Part shown: positions 51,605-60,143 of the stretch, in pieces | Numbering within the stretch: position 1 is the stretch's first letter | Layout: each line of letters opens with the position of its first letter | Origin: Flagellimonas onchidii | GTDB taxonomy: Bacteria; Bacteroidota; Bacteroidia; Flavobacteriales; Flavobacteriaceae | NCBI RefSeq assembly: GCF_004804315.1 | Contig: NZ_SRXX01000005.1 | Span: forward strand, 124,001-188,000 | Length of the DNA stretch: 64,000 nucleotides | Reading direction: 5' to 3' | Notes under the pieces: generated by a model | Told to the model about the DNA's origin: nothing | The model's input: the letters and a program-made list of their open reading frames with translations, nothing else | The model's database searches: none | Program-made: the position numbers and the translations under genes

Positions 51605-54295
51605 GTGCGAAGTTGTAAATTCATAGTCTGTGCCATATTCTTTGGTGTAGTGGCAAATTATGTCCAAGGTCAAAAAATATCCATTAGCGGTACAGTAAAG
51701 GACAGCCTAGGAAACGCGTTGGACGTAGCTAACATTGTAGCCATAAATCAAGCTGATCAAAAACCGGACGGTTTCGGTATTACTAATCCAGATGGGTTTT
51801 ATAAAATCAATATTAAGACGAATAGCGACTACATCTTAAAGGTTAGCTACTTAGGGTTTCAAACTCGTGAAATTCCTTTGGAGACGCAAGAAACGGATGT
51901 AAATCTCGATGTTACCTTATATGAAAAACCTCAAAGCTTGGAGGAGGTGGAAGTAGTCTATGAAATACCCATTACCATTCAAGGGGATACCATTGTGTAC
52001 AATACTGATTCTTTTGTTTCGGGAACTGAAAAAAAACTGGCGGATGTATTGGAAAAACTGCCTGGAATTGAGGTAAACGATGATGGTGAAATAGAAGTCG
52101 AAGGCAGACGAGTCTCGAAAGTTATGGTCGAGGGAGAAGATTTTTTTGATGGAGATTCCAAAATAGCCTCCAAAAATATTCCGGCCAATGCGCTGGATAA
52201 GGTTGAGGTTTTACGAAATTATAGTGAAGTAAGCCAATTAAGGGGAGTGACCAACAATCAAGATAATGTGGCTTTGAACATCAAACTGAAAGAAGGTAAA
52301 AAGAAATTTTGGTTCGGAGAGGTCACTGACGGAACCGGGGCGGATGGTCGTTATGTAGCACATCCGAAGCTGTTTTATTATAGTCCCGAGTACAGCATCA
52401 ACATTCTTACTGACCTTAACAATGTCGGGGATTTACCCTATACAGCGCGTGATTTAAGAAACTTTACCGGTGGATTGCGTGGAGCAACAAGGCAAAATAA
52501 TGGAACCTTGTTCAATACAGGGTCCAATGATTTGGGATTGAGTACACTTCAGAACAATAGGGCAAAAGAAATCAGCTCAAGGTTCGGAGCACTGAATTTT
52601 AGCTATAAACCGTCGGAAGCTTGGCGATTTAGTGGTTTTGGAATTTATTCCTATAACAATAGCTTGATGGAAACCAATGCGGCAAGAACCTTTATTACCA
52701 CCAATCAGCAAGAAAATACGATAACCGATACCGATCAGGTGTCACATTTGGGGTTGATAAAGTTTGAGGCCAATTTTAGTCCTTCGTCCAACCTTCAATG
52801 GAACTATGACGCTTTCTTTAAGTTTTCCGATGAAGAAGAGGCGGTAAACGTACTTTCTATCTCCGATGTAACCGATAATATTGTTGAAAACAAGAAGCAA
52901 AAACCCACTAATCTTACGCAAAATTCAAACTTGTATTATACCTTAAACAAGAACCATATTTTTGCTATGGAACTGCAATATGTGCATACTGACGAGGATC
53001 CTTTCTACAATGCCATCCGCGAAGAGCAACCTTTTTTGAATATTATTCCCTTTAATGATACACAAAGCAATTTTGATATTAGCCAAGAGCAGCGCGTGCT
53101 AACAAATAGGGTAGATGCCAAACTGGACTATTACTGGGTTACCGGTCCAAAAAGCAATCTGAATTTTACCTTGGGAACCACGCAGAGTAGTCAAAACTTT
53201 AACTCAAGGATTTTCCAGATTTTGGATGGCGGAAGCGTATTGGATTTTAATGATAGTGAACTGGGCAATAGTGTGAGTTATGATTTTTCGGATAACTTCC
53301 TCGGTGTTCATTATAAACTTATTACAGGCAAGTTCACTTTAAACCCTGGATTTACAGTTCATAACTACACGGCAACAAATTCGCAATCGGGAACAACTGT
53401 GAAAGATGAGCTTTTTAATGTGGTTCCCGATTTATTTATCAACCTTCAATTAAAACAATCCGAAAGTTTGAGATTGAATTACAATGTAAGCCGAAATTTT
53501 TCCGACATTAATCGATTCGCTCAAGGCTATGTTTTCAGTGATTATAACTCTATCTACCAAGGGAATAGGGACTTGGAAAGTGCCCTTTACCATAATGTGT
53601 CCTTGAATTTTTTCAGTTTTAATATGTTCAGTCGCCAAAATATTTTTGCCAATGTATCTTATAGCAAGCGAATTGATGCTTTTAAGAGCAGTACGGATAT
53701 TGGGGGAATCAATCAGGCCAGAACAACCATAAATTCTAATTTAGAAGATGAGACCTTTAATGCATCTGGCAACTTTCAGCGTACATTTGGTAAAGTAAAG
53801 GTGTCCGCAAGAGCTAGCTTAAACCATTCCAATACCAACAATATTGTCAATGGTGCTCCCCGAAATTCCAAATCGTGGACGCATAGTTATCGAGGGTCTG
53901 TCGGAAGTAGTTTTATCGATGCTCCAAATTTGGAACTGGGTTATCGTTATTCCGTTAACAACTACAACACAGGCGGCACAGAATCCACTTTTTTTACGGA
54001 TCGTCCGTTTGCAAAGTTCGATATGGCCTTCGGGAAGGGTTTTATCTTTTTAGCCGATTACGATTACTATTTCTATCGGGATAAATCAGGTACGGTAGAA
54101 AACAAATATGGATTTTTGAATGCGAGCCTTTCCTATCAAAAGAAAGATAGTAAATGGGAATACAGCATAAATGCTACCAATTTGACCAATAATCAAGAAT
54201 TGAACAACGACACCTTCAATGACTTATTTTTTAGGACTTCGGCGTATGTGGTGCAGCCCCGCTATGTAGTTTTCAAAATCAAATATGACATATAG
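51605..54295 (+). CDS. TonB-dependent-receptor-like outer-membrane barrel
   Basis: An 896-residue outer-membrane protein. The start codon is GTG at 51605, 6 nt after the GLPGLI stop. Signal peptide ends VQGQ; then a carboxypeptidase-regulatory-like domain (SISGTVKDSLGNALDVANIV, ISYLGF-type strand as VSYLGFQTREIPL), a plug-like region (VLEKLPGIEVNDDGEIEVEGR, VEVLRNYSEVSQL), and a C-terminal barrel rich in NxTxSS turns ending FKIKYDI. It lacks a recognisable TonB box at the N-terminus. Matches the 'outer membrane beta-barrel family protein' (PF14905-like). Ligand unknown. Probably regulated with the GLPGLI gene by the divergent two-component system. Confidence 0.85.
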   Translation: MRSCKFIVCAIFFGVVANYVQGQKISISGTVKDSLGNALDVANIVAINQADQKPDGFGITNPDGFYKINIKTNSDYILKVSYLGFQTREIPLETQETDVNLDVTLYEKPQSLEEVEVVYEIPITIQGDTIVYNTDSFVSGTEKKLADVLEKLPGIEVNDDGEIEVEGRRVSKVMVEGEDFFDGDSKIASKNIPANALDKVEVLRNYSEVSQLRGVTNNQDNVALNIKLKEGKKKFWFGEVTDGTGADGRYVAHPKLFYYSPEYSINILTDLNNVGDLPYTARDLRNFTGGLRGATRQNNGTLFNTGSNDLGLSTLQNNRAKEISSRFGALNFSYKPSEAWRFSGFGIYSYNNSLMETNAARTFITTNQQENTITDTDQVSHLGLIKFEANFSPSSNLQWNYDAFFKFSDEEEAVNVLSISDVTDNIVENKKQKPTNLTQNSNLYYTLNKNHIFAMELQYVHTDEDPFYNAIREEQPFLNIIPFNDTQSNFDISQEQRVLTNRVDAKLDYYWVTGPKSNLNFTLGTTQSSQNFNSRIFQILDGGSVLDFNDSELGNSVSYDFSDNFLGVHYKLITGKFTLNPGFTVHNYTATNSQSGTTVKDELFNVVPDLFINLQLKQSESLRLNYNVSRNFSDINRFAQGYVFSDYNSIYQGNRDLESALYHNVSLNFFSFNMFSRQNIFANVSYSKRIDAFKSSTDIGGINQARTTINSNLEDETFNASGNFQRTFGKVKVSARASLNHSNTNNIVNGAPRNSKSWTHSYRGSVGSSFIDAPNLELGYRYSVNNYNTGGTESTFFTDRPFAKFDMAFGKGFIFLADYDYYFYRDKSGTVENKYGFLNASLSYQKKDSKWEYSINATNLTNNQELNNDTFNDLFFRTSAYVVQPRYVVFKIKYDI

Positions 54296-54319
54296 CCAGT
54301 TGTTGGACTAGGATTAATT

Positions 54320-54349
54320 TTGAGGAGTTTAAGTTTTCACATACTTTTG
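54320..54349 (+). promoter_or_regulatory. Promoter of metK
   Basis: TTG (54320-54322), 19-nt spacer, TACTTTTG (54342-54349): an exact Bacteroidota consensus. The expected start, near 54355, lies a few bases before the riboswitch. Confidence 0.8.
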
Positions 54350-54362
54350 CCCTTCAAAATAA

Positions 54363-54412
54363 TGAGGAAAGATTTGACTGCTTGCAACCTCCCTAAAAAA
54401 TGCTAAAAAGGA
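54363..54412 (+). ncRNA. SAM-II-like riboswitch upstream of metK
   Basis: GAGG (54364-54367) and CCTC (54388-54391) form stem P1; the loop GATTTGACTGCTTGCA (54371-54386) closely follows the SAM-II consensus GAUUUAACCGUAUUGCA, and the 3' part AAAATGCTAAAAAGG (54397-54411) matches AAAUGUAGCUAAAAAGG. ACT in the loop can pair with AGT at 54412-54414 for the pseudoknot. Binding of SAM would block the purine-rich ribosome-binding region. Call is by hand comparison from memory with the consensus. Confidence 0.75.
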
Positions 54413-54465
54413 GTGTAAACTTTTTTGGGCTGAAACGTCAAATCTCACCATAAAACATGTAGTCC

Positions 54466-55719
54466 ATGCCATATCTGTTTACATCAGAATCCGTGAGCGA
54501 AGGCCATCCAGATAAAATTGCCGATCAAATAAGTGATGCTCTTTTAGATAACTTTTTAGCCTTTGACCCTGAAAGTAAAGTAGCGTGTGAAACTTTGGTG
54601 ACCACAGGTCAGGTAGTCCTGGCTGGTGAGGTAAAGAGCGATACCTATTTGGATGTGCAAACGATTGCACGGGATGTCATCAATAAAATTGGCTATACAA
54701 GAGGCGAATATCAGTTTAGTGGAGACTCTTGCGGGGTAATTTCTTTGATTCATGAGCAATCTCAAGATATTAACCAGGGAGTAGACAGGGGAAGTAAGGA
54801 AGAACAGGGTGCAGGCGATCAAGGTATGATGTTTGGTTACGCGACCAAGGAGACCGAGAATTACATGCCTTTAGCGCTTGATATTTCACATAAAATTCTT
54901 CAAGTTCTAGCCGATTTACGACGAGAAGGTAAAAGAATCCCATACTTAAGGCCGGATGCAAAAGCTCAGGTAACCATTGAATATTCCGATGATAATGTCC
55001 CTCAGCGAATAGATACCATTGTGGTATCCACTCAGCACGATGATTTTGATGCAGATGAAAAGATGTTGGCTAAAATAAAGGAAGACGTTCTTTCCATTTT
55101 GATTCCAGAGGTCAAAAAGTTACTACCTGAATCTATTCAGGTACTTTTTAATGACGACATTAAATACCATATCAATCCAACAGGTAAGTTTGTAATTGGT
55201 GGTCCCCATGGCGATACTGGCTTGACTGGGCGTAAAATCATTGTGGATACGTACGGTGGAAAAGGTGCTCATGGAGGAGGCGCCTTTAGTGGCAAGGATC
55301 CGAGTAAGGTGGATAGAAGTGCCGCTTATGCTGCTCGACATGTTGCAAAAAACTTAGTGGCAGCCGGTGTGGCGGACGAGATTATGGTACAAGTTAGCTA
55401 TGCTATCGGGGTGGTAGAACCAACTTCCATTTTTGTAGACACTTATGGTACTTCCAACATAGATTTATCTGATGGTGAAATTGCAAAAAAAGCTTCAGAG
55501 TTGTTCGATATGCGCCCTTTTGCCATAGAAGAGCGATTAAAATTGAGAAATCCAATCTATTTGGAAACGGCTGCTTATGGTCATATGGGAAAGCAACCCC
55601 AAAAGTTATCCAAGGTTTTTGAATCTCCCTATAATGGTAAAGTTGCAAGGGAAGTAGAGCTTTTTACTTGGGAGAAATTAGATAGCGTTGATGCCGTAAA
55701 AGAAGCATTTGGGCTATAG
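54466..55719 (+). CDS. metK: S-adenosylmethionine synthetase
   Basis: Makes SAM from ATP and methionine in the cytosol. The 417-residue product starts [20 protein letters not shown] (the ATP-binding His in EGHPDK), and has [12 protein letters not shown], the [21 protein letters not shown] phosphate loop and [21 protein letters not shown]. It is slightly longer than the E. coli enzyme. It is preceded by a consensus promoter and a SAM-II-like riboswitch, so its product represses its own synthesis. Confidence 0.98.
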   Translation: MPYLFTSESVSEGHPDKIADQISDALLDNFLAFDPESKVACETLVTTGQVVLAGEVKSDTYLDVQTIARDVINKIGYTRGEYQFSGDSCGVISLIHEQSQDINQGVDRGSKEEQGAGDQGMMFGYATKETENYMPLALDISHKILQVLADLRREGKRIPYLRPDAKAQVTIEYSDDNVPQRIDTIVVSTQHDDFDADEKMLAKIKEDVLSILIPEVKKLLPESIQVLFNDDIKYHINPTGKFVIGGPHGDTGLTGRKIIVDTYGGKGAHGGGAFSGKDPSKVDRSAAYAARHVAKNLVAAGVADEIMVQVSYAIGVVEPTSIFVDTYGTSNIDLSDGEIAKKASELFDMRPFAIEERLKLRNPIYLETAAYGHMGKQPQKLSKVFESPYNGKVAREVELFTWEKLDSVDAVKEAFGL

Positions 55720-55816
55720 CACCTTATTTTATTTTGCAGTCCTGAAGAAGAAAAAAGAAACCTTTTAGGAAAGAGAATTCTTTGTAGTTTTAGGCGTCAA
55801 TCAAAATTTCATTAAA

Positions 55817-57751
55817 ATGAAAAGAATACCTCGCCTTGTTATGCTGATGTTCGTAGTGGCATTGGCAATCTCATCCTGTAAAAAAACCGTCAAAAAAGAA
55901 GCTAAACCTGAAGATAGCTATGTAGCTGACAACTACAATAAGCAAGAAGTGGATATTGAAATGCGGGATGGCGTCAAATTGCATACGACTATTTATTCCC
56001 CAAAAGATACTTCCAAGGAATATCCAATTTTAATGCAGCGGACACCTTACAGTTCGAGGCCTTATGGCGAAGGGAATTTTAGAAGACAGATTGGACCCAA
56101 CGTTCATTTGATGAAGGAAGGAAACATTATTGTTTACCAAGATGTTAGGGGTAGATGGTTGAGTGAAGGTCATTACGAGAACATGCGGGCCTATATCCCC
56201 AATAAGACTTCGGATGGCGATGTGGATGAAAGCTCAGATACCTATGATACCGTTGAATGGTTGGTGAACAATGTTGAAAACAATAATGGCAGAGTAGGTG
56301 TTTGGGGCATTTCGTACCCTGGATTTTATGCAACCTACGCAACTGTGGATGCTCACCCGGCTTTAAAAGCCGCTTCACCTCAAGCTTGTATTGGAGACTT
56401 CTTTTTTGATGATTTTCATCATAACGGAGCTTATTTATTGAGTTATTTCAGGGCTACATCACTTTTTGGAACACCGAGACCCGATAATGACCAACCTATT
56501 GATACGGCTTGGTATACCTTGCCTAATATTCAGACCGAAGACCAATATCAATTCTTTTTGGATGTTGGTCCACTAAAGAACTTAAATTCCTTTTTTGAAT
56601 ATGAGACGGCAGATACACCGACCATGCGACCCGATGGTCTGACCGATGATTATTTTTGGAACGAACTCAAGGAACACCCTAACTACGATGAACTTTGGCA
56701 AAGTAGGGGAATTATTCAGCACCTAAAAAATGTGAAGACCAATGTGGCCACCATGATTGTTGGCGGTTGGTTTGACGCGGAGGATTTATATGGTCCATTA
56801 GAAACCTATAAAAATATAGAGCGATATAACGAAGGAAATTACAATACCATGGTTTTTGGTCCGTGGGACCATGGCGGTTGGGCTAGAAACGTTGATAGAA
56901 ACGTAGTGGGTAATTATTACTTTGGAGATTCCATTTCCAAGTTTTACCAAAAGAATATCGAAACAAAATTCTTCAACCATTTCTTAAAGGGAGATGGAGA
57001 TGAGAATAGCGGACTTCCCGAAGCCTATGTTTTTGACTCAGGTAGTAAAAAATGGAAAACATATGACCAATGGCCACCTAATGGAGTAGAAAAACAGACC
57101 ATGTTTCTGTCGGAAGATCAAAAGTTGACCTCGGAACAAGAAACGGTTTCTGGAATTCGATTTGTAAGCGATATAAAGAAGCCCGTTCCGTATTCCGAAG
57201 ACATTAAATCCGTATTTACTCCAAGAAAATATATGACGGATGACCAGCGCTTCGCAGCTCGTAGATCAGATGTGCTTGTCTTTGAAACCGAAGTTTTGGA
57301 AGAAGATTTGACCTTGGCCGGAGATATTCTTGCAAATTTAAAGGTGGCAACAACGGGAACAGCGGCTGATTGGATTGTTAAGGTAATCGATGTGCATCCT
57401 TCGAACACCAAAACCAATGAAGAAATGCAGGATCACCTTAAAATGTCAAACTATCATTTAATGGTTCGCAGTGAGGTTTTACGTGGACGATTTAGAAACA
57501 GTTTTTCTAAACCTGAGCCATTTACACCCAATCAGAAAACGGGCGTGACCATAAAACTACAGGATGTTTGCCATACCATTAAAAAAGGACATAAACTTCA
57601 GATTCAGGTGCAGAGCACTTGGTTTCCTTTGATTGATTTGAATCCGCAGACCTATGTGGACAATATCTTTAAAGCGGATGAAGATGATTTTAAAACCCAA
57701 ACACATACAGTGTTTACGGACTCTAGCATCGAGTTTTCGGTTTTAAAATGA
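55817..57751 (+). CDS. CocE/NonD family hydrolase, lipoprotein
   Basis: A 644-residue envelope lipoprotein with lipobox ISSCK (Cys21). It is an X-Pro dipeptidyl-peptidase/cocaine esterase type alpha/beta hydrolase (S15): nucleophile motif GVWGISYPGFYA (Ser near residue 165), the aspartate in GGWFDAEDLYGP, the His in FGPWDHGGWAR, and a C-terminal jelly-roll domain (LTLAGDILANLKVATTG). QRTPYSSRPYGEGNF is the typical N-terminal block. Likely cleaves amides or esters outside the cell; the substrate is unknown. Its stop overlaps the start of a methyltransferase gene (ATGA). Confidence 0.9.
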   Translation: MKRIPRLVMLMFVVALAISSCKKTVKKEAKPEDSYVADNYNKQEVDIEMRDGVKLHTTIYSPKDTSKEYPILMQRTPYSSRPYGEGNFRRQIGPNVHLMKEGNIIVYQDVRGRWLSEGHYENMRAYIPNKTSDGDVDESSDTYDTVEWLVNNVENNNGRVGVWGISYPGFYATYATVDAHPALKAASPQACIGDFFFDDFHHNGAYLLSYFRATSLFGTPRPDNDQPIDTAWYTLPNIQTEDQYQFFLDVGPLKNLNSFFEYETADTPTMRPDGLTDDYFWNELKEHPNYDELWQSRGIIQHLKNVKTNVATMIVGGWFDAEDLYGPLETYKNIERYNEGNYNTMVFGPWDHGGWARNVDRNVVGNYYFGDSISKFYQKNIETKFFNHFLKGDGDENSGLPEAYVFDSGSKKWKTYDQWPPNGVEKQTMFLSEDQKLTSEQETVSGIRFVSDIKKPVPYSEDIKSVFTPRKYMTDDQRFAARRSDVLVFETEVLEEDLTLAGDILANLKVATTGTAADWIVKVIDVHPSNTKTNEEMQDHLKMSNYHLMVRSEVLRGRFRNSFSKPEPFTPNQKTGVTIKLQDVCHTIKKGHKLQIQVQSTWFPLIDLNPQTYVDNIFKADEDDFKTQTHTVFTDSSIEFSVLK

Positions 57752-58419
57752 AAACGGATTCGGTCAAGAAACTAAAAAAGCCGTGGCCTACTAAAGAGGC
57801 TATGGTGCAAATTTATGAAGCTAAACTTTGGGGCGATAATGGTGCTGAATTTTATTCCGGTGACGGATCTCACCATCCGGAATTGGTTGAACCTTATATA
57901 GATGTTCTACAATCATTTTTAAAATCTTTTGAAAATCCATTGGTCGTGGTTGATTTAGGTTGCGGAGATTTCAACATTGGTAGCGAACTGGTTGAACATA
58001 CCAAAAAATGTATAGCTGTGGACATTGTTGAGGAAATGATAAACTTCAACAAAAAGAAATTCCGGTCTCCTAATTTGGAATTCCATTGTCTGGATATTGC
58101 TAAAGATGAGTTGCCATCTGCAGACTGTGCTATTTTAAGACAGGTATTGCAACATTTGTCAAATGCGGAAATCAAAAACGTCGTGGATAAACTCTATGAC
58201 TTTAAATATGTGGTTTTAACCGAGCATGTACCTCATGGTGATTTTTTACCCAATGTGGACATTATTTCCGGTCAAGGCATTCGATTAAAAAAACAAAGTG
58301 GTGTGGATTTGCAAAAAGCGCCATTTCGTTTAAAAGCGAAGGAAGCAAAACATCTAATATCTGTAAACTCTCCAAGTTTCGGAGGAAGATTGGTGACCAT
58401 CTTGTTTAAGATGTTTTGA
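57748..58419 (+). CDS. Class I SAM-dependent methyltransferase
   Basis: A 223-residue Rossmann-fold methyltransferase. Motif I VVDLGCGDFNIGSELVEH near residue 70 binds SAM; ECHCLDIAKDELPSAD-like HCLDIAKDELPS is motif II; LRQVLQHLSNAEI follows. Substrate unknown. It overlaps the CocE-type gene by 4 nt, so translation is coupled, yet the two proteins act on different sides of the membrane. Confidence 0.88.
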   Translation: MKTDSVKKLKKPWPTKEAMVQIYEAKLWGDNGAEFYSGDGSHHPELVEPYIDVLQSFLKSFENPLVVVDLGCGDFNIGSELVEHTKKCIAVDIVEEMINFNKKKFRSPNLEFHCLDIAKDELPSADCAILRQVLQHLSNAEIKNVVDKLYDFKYVVLTEHVPHGDFLPNVDIISGQGIRLKKQSGVDLQKAPFRLKAKEAKHLISVNSPSFGGRLVTILFKMF

Positions 58420-58550
58420 GTTTAGGACGGGATGTTTTTCCTCAGTTGAACTATAAAAACCTTTAGGTTTTACAAAATTTCCCGAAATCATTAGGATATT
58501 AAAACATTCTGATACTATATTTGTCCTCACAAGTTCAAACACGTATTGAA
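58420..58550. promoter_or_regulatory. Intergenic region with -7 element of the met operon
   Basis: Contains a weak hairpin AAAACC/GGTTTT (58456-58461/58466-58471) that could stop the methyltransferase transcript, and TATATTTG (58516-58523), a full -7 match but with only TTA (58491) in the -33 position. Expected start near 58529, about 22 nt before the riboswitch. Confidence 0.5.
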
Positions 58551-58670
58551 TAGTTATCAAGAAAGGTGGAGGGAATAGACCCTATGAAGCCTTAGCAACC
58601 CTTGACTTCCCGATGGCTTATCGGAATCAAGAAGGTGCTAAATTCTATCCCATTTGGGAATAGATAACAA
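58551..58670 (+). ncRNA. SAM-I (S-box) riboswitch
   Basis: P1 is GTTATC (58553-58558) with GATAAC (58663-58668). The core GAAAGGTGGAGGGA, CCCTATGAAGCCTTAGCAACC and GGTGCTAAATTC are near-exact S-box sequence; the P3 stem (CTTCCCGAT/ATCGGAA) and P4 stem (TCCC/GGGA) are intact. It lies 122 nt before metY. A hairpin CGACCTT/AAGGTCG (58723-58729/58731-58737) further down may belong to the expression platform; the type (transcription or translation) is not clear. Confidence 0.95.
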
Positions 58671-58792
58671 CGACCGATTCATTTTCGGTTTCACTTTCTT
58701 ATAACTTTTTGATTTTTCCTATCGACCTTAAAGGTCGAACAGGGTTTGGCTTTTTAATTTATCGATGTTAATAATTTAAAAAACTAGAAATC

Positions 58793-60067
58793 ATGAGTGA
58801 TCAAAAATTTTCAACCAATGCTCTGCATGCAGGCCACGATACAACACAAACAAGTGGAACAAGGGCAGTGCCTATTTATCAATCAACATCCTATGTGTTT
58901 AATGATACAGACCATGCGGCAAACCTATTTTCGTTGGCTGAACTTGGTTTTATTTACACGCGCCTAAATAATCCAACAAACCAAATCTTACAAGAAAGAC
59001 TAGCCGCCATCGAAGGTGGAGTAGGTGCAGTTGTGTTTGCTTCTGGTACTTCGGCCATTTCAACAGGATTGTTGACATTGTTAAGAACGGGCGACCACAT
59101 TGTAGCCTCGAGCAGTTTATACGGTGGTACATATAACTTGTTGAACGTTACTTTGCCTCGTTTAGGAATTACAACCACTTTTGTGGATGCATCTGATCCA
59201 GCTAACTTTACTAAAGCAGTACAAGACAATACAAGGGCATTCTTTGTGGAATCTTTAGGGAATCCAAAATTGGATGTATTGGATTTGAAAGGGATTTCAA
59301 AAGAAGCCAAAGCGGCTAAAGTTCCGTTTATTGTAGATAATACGGTTGCAACACCAGGTCTGTTAAATCCAATTGAGCATGGGGCAAACTTGGTAATCCA
59401 TTCTTTGACCAAATATATTGGCGGACAAGGAAATTCTCTTGGAGGTGCAATTATTGATGCCGGAACGTTTGACTGGGCCAACGGAAATTTTCCGGAATTT
59501 ACTGAACCATCAGCAGGATACCATGGCTTGGTGTATAGCGAAGCACTGGGTGCTGCTGCGTTCACATTCAAGTTGATTTTAGAAGGGCTTCGAGATTTCG
59601 GAGGTGCATTGAGTCCGTTTAATGCTTTTCAAATTTTACAAGGTTTGGAGACCCTACCGGTCCGAATTAAACAACACAGTGAAAATGCATTGGATTTGGC
59701 TGAATGGTTGCAAGGTAGAGAAGAAGTGGCATGGGTAAATTATCCTGGACTAAAAGGCAATAAATATTACGATTTGTCTCAAGAATACTTGCCAAAAGGA
59801 CAGAGTGGTATCGTGACCTTTGGAGTGAATGGAGGTTTTGAGGCTGCGAAAAAATTAACCGATGCAACAAAGGTATTCTCATTATTGGCAAATATCGGAG
59901 ACACCAAATCTTTGATCATTCACCCGTCAAGTACAACGCATCAGCAATTGGATGAAGCACAACAAGAATCTGCTGGGGTGACCAAGGATTTGATTCGTTT
60001 GTCTGTCGGTCTAGAAGATATAGCTGATTTAAAAGCCGATTTGGAACAGGCATTTGCCGCAATTTAA
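58793..60067 (+). CDS. metY: O-acetylhomoserine sulfhydrylase
   Basis: PLP enzyme that makes homocysteine from O-acetylhomoserine and sulfide. The 424-residue protein begins KFSTNALHAGHDTTQTSGTR; the PLP lysine is in HSLTKYIGGQGNSLGG (about residue 207), YxRxxNPT as FIYTRLNNPTNQILQ, and the closing HPSSTTHQQLDEAQQ is typical of the OAH sulfhydrylase branch. Cystathionine gamma-synthases also share this fold, but the length and C-terminal motif favour MetY. First gene of the riboswitch-controlled operon. Confidence 0.94.
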   Translation: MSDQKFSTNALHAGHDTTQTSGTRAVPIYQSTSYVFNDTDHAANLFSLAELGFIYTRLNNPTNQILQERLAAIEGGVGAVVFASGTSAISTGLLTLLRTGDHIVASSSLYGGTYNLLNVTLPRLGITTTFVDASDPANFTKAVQDNTRAFFVESLGNPKLDVLDLKGISKEAKAAKVPFIVDNTVATPGLLNPIEHGANLVIHSLTKYIGGQGNSLGGAIIDAGTFDWANGNFPEFTEPSAGYHGLVYSEALGAAAFTFKLILEGLRDFGGALSPFNAFQILQGLETLPVRIKQHSENALDLAEWLQGREEVAWVNYPGLKGNKYYDLSQEYLPKGQSGIVTFGVNGGFEAAKKLTDATKVFSLLANIGDTKSLIIHPSSTTHQQLDEAQQESAGVTKDLIRLSVGLEDIADLKADLEQAFAAI

Positions 60068-60143
60068 GATTGGCAATGTGTTATAGTGCGGTCGTGATAA
60101 AATATAATATAGATGGTACTTAACCCCTATTAATTTTCAAGAA

